The notes under the pieces: model-generated | Database searches by the model: none | What the model saw: the letters and a program-made list of their open reading frames with translations, nothing else | What the model was told of the DNA's origin: nothing | Shown here: positions 48,965 through 58,097 of the stretch, piece by piece | Layout: every line of letters begins with the position of its first letter | How positions within the stretch are numbered: position 1 is the stretch's first letter | From: Actinomadura barringtoniae | GTDB lineage: Bacteria > Actinomycetota > Actinomycetes > Streptosporangiales > Streptosporangiaceae | Assembly: GCF_017573505.1 (NCBI RefSeq) | Contig: NZ_JAGEOJ010000020.1 | Location: 62,001-126,000, forward strand | Length of the DNA stretch: 64,000 nucleotides | Reading direction: 5' to 3' | Position numbers and translations under genes: made by a program

Positions 48965-49405
48965 TCAAGCGCCGTCCCGGATCATCTCGATCGCCTTCTC
49001 GATCCGGCGCTGCCGGGTCTCGGGCTTCTTCGCGCCCTCGACGGCCATCACGTGCTGGCGCCGGTGGCTGAAGGCCAGCCGGTCGTAGGCGGCCCGTACG
49101 GCCGGGTCGGCGTCGAGCGCCGCGGCGAAGTCGGCGGGCTCCTCCACCACCCGCGGCTCCTCGTCCAGCTCCACGTCGACCTCGACCTGGTCACCGGCCT
49201 CGATCCCGCTTCCGGCGCGGTGCGCAGCGCTGATCCCGATGAGGATCTGGCCGCGCATGAGCGCGATGCGGCTGCGCCAGGTGTGCCCGTTGATCGTGAT
49301 GACGACGGGCGGGCGCCTGCCCCCGCCGAGTGCCTCGACGACCTCGGCGGGGACCTCCACGCCCGTGGCGTTGCCGGACGGGATGACGGTGGCGGTGAAT
49401 CTCAT
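48965..49405 (-). CDS. DUF1905/YdeI (OmdA)-like protein
   Basis: A 146-residue cytosolic protein. Residues 1-85 match the DUF1905 barrel (FTATVIPSGNATGVEVPAEV, VVITINGHTWRSRIALMRGQ, IGISAAHRAGSGIEAGDQVE). Residues 95-146 match the Bacteriocin-protection YdeI/OmpD-associated helical tail (DFAAALDADPAVRAAYDRLA, FSHRRQHVMAVEGAKKPETR, QRRIEKAIEMIRDG). The role is unknown. It abuts the convergent iclR gene (1 bp apart) and overlaps the upstream VOC gene by ATGA. Confidence 0.88.
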   Translation of the reverse strand: MRFTATVIPSGNATGVEVPAEVVEALGGGRRPPVVITINGHTWRSRIALMRGQILIGISAAHRAGSGIEAGDQVEVDVELDEEPRVVEEPADFAAALDADPAVRAAYDRLAFSHRRQHVMAVEGAKKPETRQRRIEKAIEMIRDGA

Positions 49406-49749
49406 GCCGGGTTCTGCGCCAGGCCGATGACGTTGCCGTCGGCGTCCTTCAGCGTCGCGATCAGCTTGCCGCCGCCCACGTCGCGGGGCTCGTCGATGGT
49501 CTGCGCGCCCGCGTCCACCAGGGTCTTGACGGTCCCGGCGATGTCGTCGACGTCGTGGTAGGCGATCGGGCCGGTCATCCCCTTCTTGTGCCCGTTCGGG
49601 TCCAGGCCGATGTCCTGGGCGCCGAGCTTGTAGCCGACGTAGTAGACCTCGTCGGCGTAGGGCTCCACCCCGACCAGGGCGCCGTAGACGGCCTTGGCCG
49701 CGTCCAGGTCCTTGACCGGGTAGATGATCGTGTTAACGCCGTTGTTCAT
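49402..49749 (-). CDS. VOC-family (glyoxalase-like) protein
   Basis: A 115-residue protein with AGGGAG upstream of the ATG. It has a vicinal oxygen chelate pattern: NNGVNTIIYPVKDLDAAKAV, YGALVGVEPYADEVYYVGYK, DIAGTVKTLVDAGAQTIDEP and the terminal LKDADGNVIGLAQ. No complete metal triad is obvious. It is the first gene of a two-gene unit with the DUF1905 protein (4-bp overlap). Confidence 0.87.
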   Translation of the reverse strand: MNNGVNTIIYPVKDLDAAKAVYGALVGVEPYADEVYYVGYKLGAQDIGLDPNGHKKGMTGPIAYHDVDDIAGTVKTLVDAGAQTIDEPRDVGGGKLIATLKDADGNVIGLAQNPA

Positions 49750-49852
49750 GAGAACTCCCTGCTAGAAGGTGGTTTCCGGTCCGTCTGGCGGCCGTGGTCC
49801 CACGTTATGAGGAATGCCTCGCCGGAGGCTTCTCCATTCCTGATCGGTGGGC

Positions 49853-50995
49853 TCATTTCCGCCGGGCCTTCAAGATCACGAACTTGGGGTTGGAGGCCAC
49901 GGTGGCGCAGTTGCCGAAGATCCTGCGCAGCTTCACGTGGTAGCCCAGGTGGCGGTTGCCGACGACCCACAGCTCCCCGCCCGGTGCCAGCGCGTGCCGG
50001 GCGCCGGTGAACATGCGCCAGGCGGTGGCGTCCGTGGTCGCCTGGTGGGAGTGGAACGGGGGGTTGTTCAGCACCAGGTCCGCCGAGCCGGCGGCCCGTG
50101 CGGACAGCCCGTCCCCGGTGCCGAACTCCGCCTTCCCATCGACGTTCGCCGCGTAGGTGGCCTCCGCCGACGCCACCGCCTGGAACGACTCGTCGGTGAA
50201 CAGCACCTCGGCCCGCGGATGGGCCAGCGCCGCGGCCATGCCGACCACGCCGTTGCCGCAGCCCAGGTCGACGATGCGCTCGAAGTCGCGGCCGTCGGGG
50301 AGGTTCTGCAGGAAGAACCGGGTCCCGATGTCCAGCCGGTCGGCGCAGAAGATCCCCGCGTGGTTGACCACCGTGCGCCCGGAGGCGATCCCCACCCCGT
50401 CCGGCAGGTCGTACGAGAGGGGCCACGGGCTCGGCGCCCTGGCGATCTCCGGGTCGGGCGCGCAGAAGATCAGCCGGGCCTTCCGTACCGCCGGCGACGT
50501 CCGCGTCGGCCCGATGATCGTCTCGAACAGCCGCAGGGTGGAGGTGTGGATCTCCTTGGCCATGCCCGTTCCGACGACGACCGTCCCGGCGTGGACGGCG
50601 GGCGCCAGCCGGTGCAGCTGATCCTCCAGCAGCGCCAGGCTCTTGGGCACCCGCACCAGCAGCACGTCGATCCGGCCGGGCGGAGTGTCCCGCGTGGTCA
50701 GGAGCCGTACGGCGTCCGTGCCCGCCATGCCCGCCCCGGCGCGCTCGAGGTTCTTGCGCGTGGCGGCCTGGCCGAGCCAGGAGTCGGTGATCTGTGTGGG
50801 ACGGCATCCGGCGAGCGCCGTCGTCAGGGCGCCCCACCGGTCGCCGAGGACGACCACGGCCCCCTCGAGGGCCACCTGCGCCTCGTCGAGGTGGCGCAGC
50901 AGATATTCGTCCGCGGCGTCCCAGGCACGCAGCCGCGGATCATCGGGAAAGCGGGTGAGGTCGAATTCACCCCGCGTCGTCACCAGCCGTTCCAT
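49853..50995 (-). CDS. RlmG/RsmC-like class I SAM-dependent rRNA methyltransferase
   Basis: A 380-residue cytosolic enzyme. The N-terminal 190 residues resemble the non-catalytic duplicated Rossmann domain of RlmG/RsmC. The C-terminal domain has the SAM motif IVDLGCGNGVVGMAAALAHP, acidic loop FTDESFQAVASAEAT, and the N2-guanine methylation motif VLNNPPFHSH (NPPF). The closing GGELWVVGNRHLGYHVKLRR fits RlmG (23S G1835 N2-methyltransferase) better than RsmC. The exact rRNA site in actinomycetes is inferred. Confidence 0.87.
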   Translation of the reverse strand: MERLVTTRGEFDLTRFPDDPRLRAWDAADEYLLRHLDEAQVALEGAVVVLGDRWGALTTALAGCRPTQITDSWLGQAATRKNLERAGAGMAGTDAVRLLTTRDTPPGRIDVLLVRVPKSLALLEDQLHRLAPAVHAGTVVVGTGMAKEIHTSTLRLFETIIGPTRTSPAVRKARLIFCAPDPEIARAPSPWPLSYDLPDGVGIASGRTVVNHAGIFCADRLDIGTRFFLQNLPDGRDFERIVDLGCGNGVVGMAAALAHPRAEVLFTDESFQAVASAEATYAANVDGKAEFGTGDGLSARAAGSADLVLNNPPFHSHQATTDATAWRMFTGARHALAPGGELWVVGNRHLGYHVKLRRIFGNCATVASNPKFVILKARRK

Positions 50996-51132
50996 CGCCT
51001 GGTCAGGCTATCGGTCACGCCCTCACCCACCGCCCGGTGGCCCGGACCACAGCGACATGTCCGCATAGATCGCTATTTGGGGGGCAGGCGGCTCGACGTA
51101 CGACCTATCTCGTACACGGGAAGGAGGACCTC

Positions 51133-51324
51133 ATGGGGTTCTTCGACAAGTTCAAGAACAAGGCTCAGAAGGCCAAGGGACGTCAGAAGGAGGCGGCCGG
51201 CCGCAAGTCGGGCGACCCCTACCTCGAGGCGGAGGGCACCAAGGACCGCCTCGCCGGCGGCGCCAAGCAGGTCGGCGAGCAGGCCAAGGACGCCGTCAAG
51301 GAAGCCCGCAAGTCCCAGCGGTGA
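51133..51324 (+). CDS. CsbD-like small protein
   Basis: A 63-residue lysine- and glutamate-rich soluble protein starting at ATG after AAGGAGG. The sequence MGFFDKFKNKAQKAKGRQKE, then AGGAKQVGEQAKDAVKEARK, has CsbD-type repeating helical character, as in general stress proteins. It is monocistronic, with a 17-bp-arm terminator right after it. Confidence 0.75.
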   Translation: MGFFDKFKNKAQKAKGRQKEAAGRKSGDPYLEAEGTKDRLAGGAKQVGEQAKDAVKEARKSQR

Positions 51325-51338
51325 TCGGGGATGGTGAG

Positions 51339-51372
51339 CGAGCCGCGGCAGGCCCGGGCCTGCCGCGGCTCG
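51339..51372 (+). terminator. Long hairpin terminator
   Basis: The 34-bp segment is a perfect palindrome with 17-bp arms (left arm CGAGCCGCGGCAGGCCC); some central pairs must open into the loop. It follows the CsbD-like gene by 14 bp. Confidence 0.88.
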
Positions 51373-51422
51373 TCCCGTGAAGGCGTCCCGTGAAGGGGAT
51401 GGACGGAAGGAGACGATTCGGC

Positions 51423-52979
51423 GTGACCACCCATGTCGAGGTGGAGCGAAAGTTCGAGACCGACCAGCGGTTCACGCTCCCGGACCTGCGCGAGGTGCCG
51501 GGGCTGGCCGAGGTCGCCGACACCCGGCGGTTCACGCTTCTGGCGCGCTATTACGACACCGAGGACCTGCGGCTCGCGCGGCACGGGATCACGCTGCGGC
51601 GGCGTACCGGCGGCCACGACGACGGCTGGCACCTGAAGCTGCCCCGCGGCACCCAGGGCGAACGCCAGGAGCTCCGGCGGCCCGCCGGGGATCCCGAGGA
51701 GGCCGAGGAGACCGTGCCGCTCGACCTGGCCGAGCTGGTCCTGGCCTACACACGCGGGGCCGTGCTGGTCCCGGTGGCCGAGCTCCGCACCGACCGTACC
51801 GAGCGGGCCCTGCTCGGGGACGGCGGAACGGTGCTCGGCAGGCTCGCCGACGACCGCGTCACCGGGCTCCGGCTGGACCAGCTCGGCGACGGCGTCACCT
51901 CCTGGCGCGAGCTGGAGGTCGAGCTGGCGGACGGGACGCCTGAGCTGCTGGCGGCGGTCGGTGACCACCTGATCGGCTCCGGGGCGCGCTCCAGCGACGC
52001 GCCGACCAAGCTCTCCGTCGTCCTGGGCGACGACGCCGCGAACGGCGAACGGCCGCGAAGGTCTCGTACGGCCGCAGAGGCCATGACCCGCTACCTGCGG
52101 TCGCGGACCGACCGGATGCTGTCCTATGACCCGCTGGTCCGGCTGGCCGACCACGACGACGACTCGGTGCACAAGATGCGCACGTCGATCCGCCGCCTCC
52201 GCAGCATCCTGCGCACCCACCGGCGGCTGCTGGAGGGCGAGAAGCCCGCGGTCCTGGACTCCGAGCTGAAGTGGCTGGCCGACGGCCTGGGCGAGGTACG
52301 CGACCTGGAGGTGCTGCAGGCCAGGTTCCACCGTCAGCTCGACGAGCTCGGCGGGCCCGACGAGGTCGGCAGAGGCCCGGCCCAGCCCGAGCCCGGCTGG
52401 CTGTCGGACCTGGCGCTCGAGGAACGGGCCGCACGGGCGCGGCTGCGCGACCAGCTCCGCACCGCTCGCTACATGGCGTTGCTCGACCGCCTCGACGCGT
52501 TCCTGGCCGACCCGCCCGTCACCGAACGGGCTCGCCGGTCGGCGCGCAAGCAGGAGCGCAAGCAGGAGCGCAAGCAGGAGCGCAAGACGATCGCGCGTGC
52601 CCGCCGCAAGATGATGCGCAAGCACAAGAAGGCCGAGGCCCTGCCGCCCGGGCCGGAACGCGACGCCGAACTGCACGGCACGCGCAAGGCCGCCAAGCGC
52701 CTGCGCTACACCGCCGAGGCCGCCGTCCCGGTGCTCGGCAAGCCCGCCCGCCGCGTCGCGCGCCGGGCCAAGAAGGTGCAGGACGTTCTCGGTGCGCACC
52801 AGGACGGGATCGTCGCGTCCCAGCACCTCAAGGAGATCGCGGGCGACCCGCAGATCAGTACCGCCGACGCCTTCACGCTCGGCACTCTGGTCACCCTCCA
52901 GAAGTACTCCGACCGGCTCGACGAGCTGCCTCGCGTCTGGGCCAAGGCCTCCGACAAGAAGCTCCTCAAGCGCCTATGA
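51423..52979 (+). CDS. CYTH and CHAD domain protein
   Basis: A 518-residue cytosolic protein. GTG at 51423 is chosen because GGAAGGAG lies about 9 bp upstream. Residues 3-200 are the CYTH domain, a triphosphate tunnel fold, with the ExExK motif EVERKFE, and RYYDTEDLRLARHGITLRRR. Residues 220-510 are the helical CHAD domain, with conserved VHKMRTSIRRLRSILRTHRR and ELHGTRKAAKRLRYTAEAA. The pair is associated with polyphosphate binding or hydrolysis of inorganic triphosphate. A Lys/Arg-rich insertion (about residue 376) contains KQER repeats. It overlaps the convergent operon end by 6 bp. Confidence 0.92.
   Translation: MTTHVEVERKFETDQRFTLPDLREVPGLAEVADTRRFTLLARYYDTEDLRLARHGITLRRRTGGHDDGWHLKLPRGTQGERQELRRPAGDPEEAEETVPLDLAELVLAYTRGAVLVPVAELRTDRTERALLGDGGTVLGRLADDRVTGLRLDQLGDGVTSWRELEVELADGTPELLAAVGDHLIGSGARSSDAPTKLSVVLGDDAANGERPRRSRTAAEAMTRYLRSRTDRMLSYDPLVRLADHDDDSVHKMRTSIRRLRSILRTHRRLLEGEKPAVLDSELKWLADGLGEVRDLEVLQARFHRQLDELGGPDEVGRGPAQPEPGWLSDLALEERAARARLRDQLRTARYMALLDRLDAFLADPPVTERARRSARKQERKQERKQERKTIARARRKMMRKHKKAEALPPGPERDAELHGTRKAAKRLRYTAEAAVPVLGKPARRVARRAKKVQDVLGAHQDGIVASQHLKEIAGDPQISTADAFTLGTLVTLQKYSDRLDELPRVWAKASDKKLLKRL
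52548..52583 (+). repeat. Three exact 12-bp repeats within the CHAD domain
   Basis: AAGCAGGAGCGC occurs three times in tandem and encodes KQERKQERKQER. The number of units may vary between strains. Confidence 0.9.
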
Positions 52980-53558
52980 GCGTCGGAGGGCGCGGCCCAG
53001 GTAGACATGGGCCGCCCTCGACGCGAAGGCGCCGATGAAGAGGGCCACCGCGGCTGCGGCGTCTTCGCGGTGGCCCTCAGCTCTGAGTGACCGCAGCTGG
53101 TGCGAGAAGTCTCGCGGGCGGACGGTCAGCGGCCCGGTGAGCAGCGGCGTCCGGGCGGGCAGGCTGTGGATGCGGCTGTAGAGGGTCGTCGTCTCGCGCC
53201 AGATGGTGAGGGGCGACGGCGAGCGGCGCTCGGCCAGCCTCTTGACGCCTTCCAGGACGTACGTGTGCTCCGGGTGGTGCGCGGCGGCGAACTCGATCTC
53301 GTAGTGCATGCGCCCTTCGGCCGTGATCAGCTCGACGGAGCCGTCGCTGATCGGCATCGGCCCGGGGTGAAGGGTCGGCGCCACCAGCGTCCCGCCCGCC
53401 ACGCGTGCCGGCAGGGCTCCCTGTGCCGTACGAGCGCCGAGGTCGACGCGGATCACCAGATCATTGACCTCCACGACGCAGGCGCGGGGTCCGTCGCCGA
53501 TCGGTGTCATCCGGCCGGTGAGGCGCTCGGTGAACTCGACCTCTATCGGCGCGGGCAT
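52974..53558 (-). CDS. Stand-alone cholesterol-oxidase-associated C-terminal-type domain protein
   Basis: A 194-residue protein starting at ATG 53558. The sequence EVEFTERLTGRMTPIGDG, GRMHYEIEFAAAHHPEHTYV, LEGVKRLAERRSPSPLTIWR, ETTTLYSRI and RPRDFSHQLRSLR resembles a domain that in many bacteria lies inside very large GMC cholesterol-oxidase-like fusion proteins. Here it is a separate gene, last in a five-gene operon and overlapping the preceding hydrolase gene by 16 bp. No signal peptide is seen. It may bind substrate or the partner enzymes. Confidence 0.65.
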   Translation of the reverse strand: MPAPIEVEFTERLTGRMTPIGDGPRACVVEVNDLVIRVDLGARTAQGALPARVAGGTLVAPTLHPGPMPISDGSVELITAEGRMHYEIEFAAAHHPEHTYVLEGVKRLAERRSPSPLTIWRETTTLYSRIHSLPARTPLLTGPLTVRPRDFSHQLRSLRAEGHREDAAAAVALFIGAFASRAAHVYLGRALRRS

Positions 53559-54547
53559 GTCTGGTCCAGCGTCGGGTCGGAACGGCTCGCTCCCCCGGTC
53601 AGCCCGTTCAGGAACGTCGTGGTGCGCGCGGCCACGGCCGGGCCGATCGGATAGGGCTCGTTGTCCAGCGAATGGCGGGCCTCGGGGCACTGGTAGACCT
53701 GGGCGGCGGGGTTCTGGTGGGCCCAGCGGATGACGGAACGCTCCTTGACGTAGAGGTCCTGGCGTTCGTCGGCGGCCAGGACGAGCGTGGGCAGGCCTTG
53801 CGGGAGGTCGGTGTGGCGTCCGGCGGCGGCCTCGGCGAGCAGGCGTACGGCGAAGACCGGATTGAGCAGCGGCGCGACGGGCCGGGGCGGACCGGCGACC
53901 GCCGGGTGGGGCGGATGGGTGAGGGTCGAGGCGCGGGCGATGCCGTCACCGCCGACGAACGGGAAGACGTCCACGGCCGGTGCGAGCAGGATCAGCCCGC
54001 GCACCGGGCGGGTGAAGCCCGCGAGCGCCTTGGGCGTCTGGGCGAGCCGGGTGACGACCAGGCCGCCGAACGACCAGCCCGCCAGGAACAGCGGCCGGTC
54101 GGGTCGCGCGACGGTCGTCCGTTCGACGAGCCGGACCAGCTTGTAGAGGTCGTCGAACGACCAGGCGTCGATCGCCTGGACGTGGGTGGACCCGTGTGAG
54201 GGCAGGTCGAAGGCAATGACGCGGAAGCCCGCCCGGACCCACGCGCCCATCAGCGCCGCGTGGTTGTCGAGGCGGTCGGCGTGCCCGTGCACGAAGACGA
54301 TGTCGGCGCGGGGCGAGGGCGGAGCGACCGTGCCCATCCTGACCGTTCCGGGAGCACCGGGCTTGATCGATGCCACGTCCAGCCGGTGCACGACCAGCCC
54401 GGCGACCGGTCCCGGCTGGGGCGTCCCACCGGTGGCGGCCGAGCCCGCGGCGGGCTGGGCGGCGGGGGCGGGACGGCCGTAGATCAGGCCGAGGAGGAGC
54501 ACCGACGCGCAGGCGGCGAGGCCCCATCGGCGGTCCACGGCGGTCAT
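53543..54547 (-). CDS. Membrane-anchored or secreted alpha/beta hydrolase
   Basis: A 334-residue hydrolase with an N-terminal hydrophobic signal (WGLAACASVLLLGLIYGRPA). The catalytic triad is visible: GWSFGGLV (Ser), LAADERQDLYV (Asp) and ARHSLDN (His). FVHGHADRLDNHAAL gives the oxyanion region. It resembles monoacylglycerol-lipase-like or serine esterase folds and the hydrolase portion of large fused cholesterol-oxidase proteins. It overlaps the upstream GMC gene by ATGA and the downstream gene by 16 bp. Confidence 0.85.
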   Translation of the reverse strand: MTAVDRRWGLAACASVLLLGLIYGRPAPAAQPAAGSAATGGTPQPGPVAGLVVHRLDVASIKPGAPGTVRMGTVAPPSPRADIVFVHGHADRLDNHAALMGAWVRAGFRVIAFDLPSHGSTHVQAIDAWSFDDLYKLVRLVERTTVARPDRPLFLAGWSFGGLVVTRLAQTPKALAGFTRPVRGLILLAPAVDVFPFVGGDGIARASTLTHPPHPAVAGPPRPVAPLLNPVFAVRLLAEAAAGRHTDLPQGLPTLVLAADERQDLYVKERSVIRWAHQNPAAQVYQCPEARHSLDNEPYPIGPAVAARTTTFLNGLTGGASRSDPTLDQTCPRR

Positions 54548-56109
54548 GCGGGACCCCATAGGAGTCCGGGGAGGTCGTCGGCGACGATACGTTCGGCGGC
54601 GCGTTCGGCGAGGGCGGCGATGGTCAGGGACGGGTTGGCACCGAGCGAGCCGTCGCAGGTCGAGCCGTCCGCCACGTACAGGCCGGGATGGACCGACCCG
54701 CCGGGCCGGTAGACGCGGCCGATGTGGTCGACGACGCCGTCCGCCGCCGAGTCGGCCATCCGGCAGCCGCCGAGGGGATGCACGGTGACGGGCGTTCCGG
54801 CGCGGCTTCGTGGGTTGTCGAGCACACGCGCCTTGGAGAGCCGGGCCAGGTGCGCGAAGACGGCGGCGGCTCCGCCGGGAAGGGCCCGGTCGGCGGACGG
54901 CCAGTGGACGCGCACGCGGCCCCTGCGATCCAGCCCCAGCTCGCCGAGCGAGTCGTCGTGGCCCACCACGAGCCAGACCGTGGAGCGTTGGAGGCGACGG
55001 GCACCGAGCACGGGGTTGAGCCCGAGCGTGACGATGGCGGGCAGCGCGCCGTCCTGGACGACGAAGCCCGCGCCACGCACGGCGCGCAGGTCGGCCATCG
55101 CGACGATCGTCGGCCCGGGCCTGCCTGCCGCCATGCGCTCCGTGCCGTCGTAGCCGATGGAGAACGCGTCGCCGTTGCCGGAGAAGCCCGCGCCCAGCGC
55201 GGCCGAGAACCGCAGCGGCCCTTCCCTCGCGGAGGTCATCAGGAGGCGCGCGGTGCCGAACGTGCCCGCCGCGACGACCAAGAGCCTGGTGTGGATCCGG
55301 ACGGTCCGTTCGGTCACCCGCCCGCCGCGCCGCTCCCGGCTGATCGCCTTCAGCAGGTAGCGGTGGCCGGGCTTCGGCGAAGGCGTCACCTGAACGACCT
55401 CGACCTGCGCGAAGATCCGGGCGCCTCCGGCGCGGGCGAGCGGCAGGTAGTTGGTGGTCAGGTCGTTCTTGGCGCCCGCGTTGCAGCCGGTCACGCAGTC
55501 CCCGCACAGCGTGCACCTGGCCTGCGGGACGCCGTGGGCGTTCGGCTTGCCGTCGTAGCGGGTGAGGTTGACCGCGATCGGCACCTTGCGGAACGACGCG
55601 CCGCCGGGCTCCAGGTCGGCGGCGAGCCTGCGCAGCACCTCGACCCGCTTCAAAGGCGGCCGGTCCGCTTCGTCGGAGTACTTCTCGACCGCGAGCATCT
55701 GGCGGACCCGCTCGTAGTACGGCGCCAGCGCGGCATGCGTGATCGAGGTGGGCCAGCGTTCGAAGACCTCGGGCAAGGGCTCCAGCGCGACGTTGGCGTA
55801 GATCAGGGACCCGCCGCCCAGCCCGTTCGCGACCAGGTGGTCGAGGTCGGGCGAGAAGCCGATGTCGAAGAGCCCCAGCGGGCGGCGCGGCCCGCGCACC
55901 TCGTCGATCGCCGCCCGGCCGCCGTCCGGGAAGTCGCCGGGCATGAACTCCCGGCCGCGTTCCAGCACGGCCAGCCCGCCGCGAGGAACGTGCGGGGCCA
56001 GCCGCGCCGCCATCACCGCGCCGCCGAACCCGGATCCGACCACGACGCAGTCGAAGGACGCCTCGTCCTCAAGCCGCGCGGTATCGGCGAGCGCCTCCCG
56101 TTCGGTCAC
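54544..56109 (-). CDS. GMC-family FAD oxidoreductase, cholesterol-oxidase-like with Cys cluster
   Basis: A 521-residue flavoenzyme starting at GTG, coupled to the upstream gene by GTGA. The FAD motif is CVVVGSGFGGAVMAARLA, then LGGGSLIYANVALEPLPEVF and the C-terminal VTVHPLGGCRMADSA (active-site His) and LYVADGSTCDGSLGANPSLT. A cysteine cluster CTLCGDCVTGCNAGAKNDL near residue 200 is typical of the large cholesterol-oxidase-like fusion family. No signal peptide is seen. The likely substrates are sterol or other hydrophobic secondary alcohols, unproven. Confidence 0.88.
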   Translation of the reverse strand: MTEREALADTARLEDEASFDCVVVGSGFGGAVMAARLAPHVPRGGLAVLERGREFMPGDFPDGGRAAIDEVRGPRRPLGLFDIGFSPDLDHLVANGLGGGSLIYANVALEPLPEVFERWPTSITHAALAPYYERVRQMLAVEKYSDEADRPPLKRVEVLRRLAADLEPGGASFRKVPIAVNLTRYDGKPNAHGVPQARCTLCGDCVTGCNAGAKNDLTTNYLPLARAGGARIFAQVEVVQVTPSPKPGHRYLLKAISRERRGGRVTERTVRIHTRLLVVAAGTFGTARLLMTSAREGPLRFSAALGAGFSGNGDAFSIGYDGTERMAAGRPGPTIVAMADLRAVRGAGFVVQDGALPAIVTLGLNPVLGARRLQRSTVWLVVGHDDSLGELGLDRRGRVRVHWPSADRALPGGAAAVFAHLARLSKARVLDNPRSRAGTPVTVHPLGGCRMADSAADGVVDHIGRVYRPGGSVHPGLYVADGSTCDGSLGANPSLTIAALAERAAERIVADDLPGLLWGPA

Positions 56110-58097
56110 AGGGCAGCACCTCCGGCCGCTCCGGCCGCTACCGCCGCGTCCCGCAGGATGTCCTCGCTGGCCTTCTCCGCGATCATGTAGACGGCCAGAA
56201 CGGGGAAGAGCCCGGGGATCGACGGGAACACCGAGGCGTCCACGACGCGCAGGCCCTGGACGCCGTGCACCCGGAACCGCGAGTCCACGACGGCGCGCCG
56301 GCTGCCGCGCGAGCCGATCGGGTTGGAGCAGGACGCGTGATGCCCCCACGCCTGCTTGCGGATGAACGCCTTCAACTCGTCCCGGCCGGTCCGCCCGGGT
56401 CCCGGGAACACCTCGGTCGCGCGGGCCGCGTCCGTCCAGCGAAGCGACGTCGCCCGCCCGTTGATGCGGCGCGCGAGCTCGACGCCCTCGCAGATCGCGT
56501 CCAGGTCGGCGTCCCCGGCCCGCCCGTCGCCGAAGTAGCGGAAGTTGATGTCGGGCACGGCGGCAGGGTCGGCCGAACGCAGCCGTACGGTCCCGAGGTC
56601 GTTGTGGGTGTAGCCGCGCAGCACCGCCCAGGTGAAGTAGTCGGGCTCGGCGACTCCCTTGGCCGCGAATCCGGGCGCGTAGCCCTCGAACCGGCTCGGC
56701 GACCCGAACACGAACAGCTCGGGATGCGCGCTCCCCCGGCTGAACCGCTTCTTGATCCCCGCGATGATGCCGTTGGAGTCGTAGCTCGGAAACCCGGTGC
56801 CGCGCCGCCACTGCCGCAGCAGCGGGTCGCCGGGATGCCCGAACGTCGCACCCTTGACGATCTCGAAGTCGCGGTCGAACCGGCTCACCACCGAGATCTC
56901 GTACCGGTCCTGAAGGTTGCCGCCCACGCCGGGCAGGTCGAGCGCCACCGGAACGCGTTTGGACCGCAGGTGGTCGGACGGCCCGATGCCCGACAGCATC
57001 AGCAGCTGCGGGCTGTTGAACGCCCCGCCCGCCACGATCACCTCGCGGCGGGCGCGCACCTGCCGCCGCTCCCCCGGGTGGCCGCCGCTCATCGGCGAGG
57101 CCTCGTACAGATGCCGGCCGCGCCGCAGCTCGATCCCGGTGGCGCGCAGCGTGCCGTCGTGTCCCCGATCCAGCGTGACGCGCTCGACGAGCGCGTCGGT
57201 CTGGAGCGCGAGCCGTCCGGGGTGGCCGGCCGCGACCTGGAGCAGGCGCGTTCTGGTGCTGTAGCGCCGCCCGTCCCGCGTGGACTGCGGGATCATGAAC
57301 ATGCCCTCGTGGAACGCGTCGACGTGGGCCGCGTCGTTCGGGTCGAGATCGAGCCCCGCCACCGCGAACCGGTTGAGGTCCACGCCCTGCCCGAGCCCCC
57401 GGGTCACGGTGCCCGTCTCCAGCGCCGCCGCCCCGACCAGCCTGGCCACCGTACGGTCCCGGAGCAGCAGCGCGGGCGGCGCGAACTCGATCGGCAGCCA
57501 GGACCGCACCCGCTCGAAGTGGCGCCGCATCGCGAAGCTGTTCCAGCTCGGGTCACCGGTGAGGGCCGCGATGTCGTCCCAGTCCTGGTTCTCCGGATAC
57601 ATCGTCAGCATCGCGTGGTGGGCGGTGCAGCCGCCGAGCGTGCTGGCACGCGGGTACAGGACGCCCTGCCGCTCCTTGACCCAGGTGGTGCCGTGCTGGG
57701 CGGTATCGGTGTAGTGCCGGACGTAGAAGTCCCAGCTGAGCGCCGGGTCCGAGGAGGCGAACAGGTGGAACGCCGGGACCGAGTAGGGGATCTCGGCGAT
57801 CGTCCCGGGGCCCGCTTCGACGACGAGGACCTGGAATCCGCGTTCGGCGAGGTTGGCGGCCACCGGGGCGCCGCCCGCGCCCGACCCGATCACGATGTAG
57901 TCGTACTCGCGGCGGTCGGCCGTCGGGTCGGAGTCGGGGACGATCCAGTCCGGCCGTGGTTCGTCCGCGCGGCCGTCCGGTGGGTCGTGGCCGGCGTCGA
58001 AGGCCGTCGCGGCGGCCATCCCGGCGACCAGCGCCCCGGCGCCCGCCGAGGCGAGACCGCGCAGCACCTGTCTTCGATCGACGTCGTCGTCAGGCAT
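56106..58097 (-). CDS. Tat-exported GMC-family FAD oxidoreductase
   Basis: A 663-residue flavoenzyme. The N terminus carries a twin-arginine signal (DRRQVLRGLASAGAGALVAG). The FAD motif is YIVIGSGAGGAPVAANLAER, then VEAGPG, STLGGCTAHHAMLTMYP, EVIVAGGAFNSPQLLMLSGI and C-terminal HHASCSNPIGS with the catalytic His region. This is a choline/alcohol-dehydrogenase-like GMC layout, at normal length. It is the second gene of the operon and would act outside the membrane, unlike the next GMC enzyme. It overlaps both neighbours (8 and 4 bp). Confidence 0.9.
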   Translation of the reverse strand: MPDDDVDRRQVLRGLASAGAGALVAGMAAATAFDAGHDPPDGRADEPRPDWIVPDSDPTADRREYDYIVIGSGAGGAPVAANLAERGFQVLVVEAGPGTIAEIPYSVPAFHLFASSDPALSWDFYVRHYTDTAQHGTTWVKERQGVLYPRASTLGGCTAHHAMLTMYPENQDWDDIAALTGDPSWNSFAMRRHFERVRSWLPIEFAPPALLLRDRTVARLVGAAALETGTVTRGLGQGVDLNRFAVAGLDLDPNDAAHVDAFHEGMFMIPQSTRDGRRYSTRTRLLQVAAGHPGRLALQTDALVERVTLDRGHDGTLRATGIELRRGRHLYEASPMSGGHPGERRQVRARREVIVAGGAFNSPQLLMLSGIGPSDHLRSKRVPVALDLPGVGGNLQDRYEISVVSRFDRDFEIVKGATFGHPGDPLLRQWRRGTGFPSYDSNGIIAGIKKRFSRGSAHPELFVFGSPSRFEGYAPGFAAKGVAEPDYFTWAVLRGYTHNDLGTVRLRSADPAAVPDINFRYFGDGRAGDADLDAICEGVELARRINGRATSLRWTDAARATEVFPGPGRTGRDELKAFIRKQAWGHHASCSNPIGSRGSRRAVVDSRFRVHGVQGLRVVDASVFPSIPGLFPVLAVYMIAEKASEDILRDAAVAAGAAGGAAL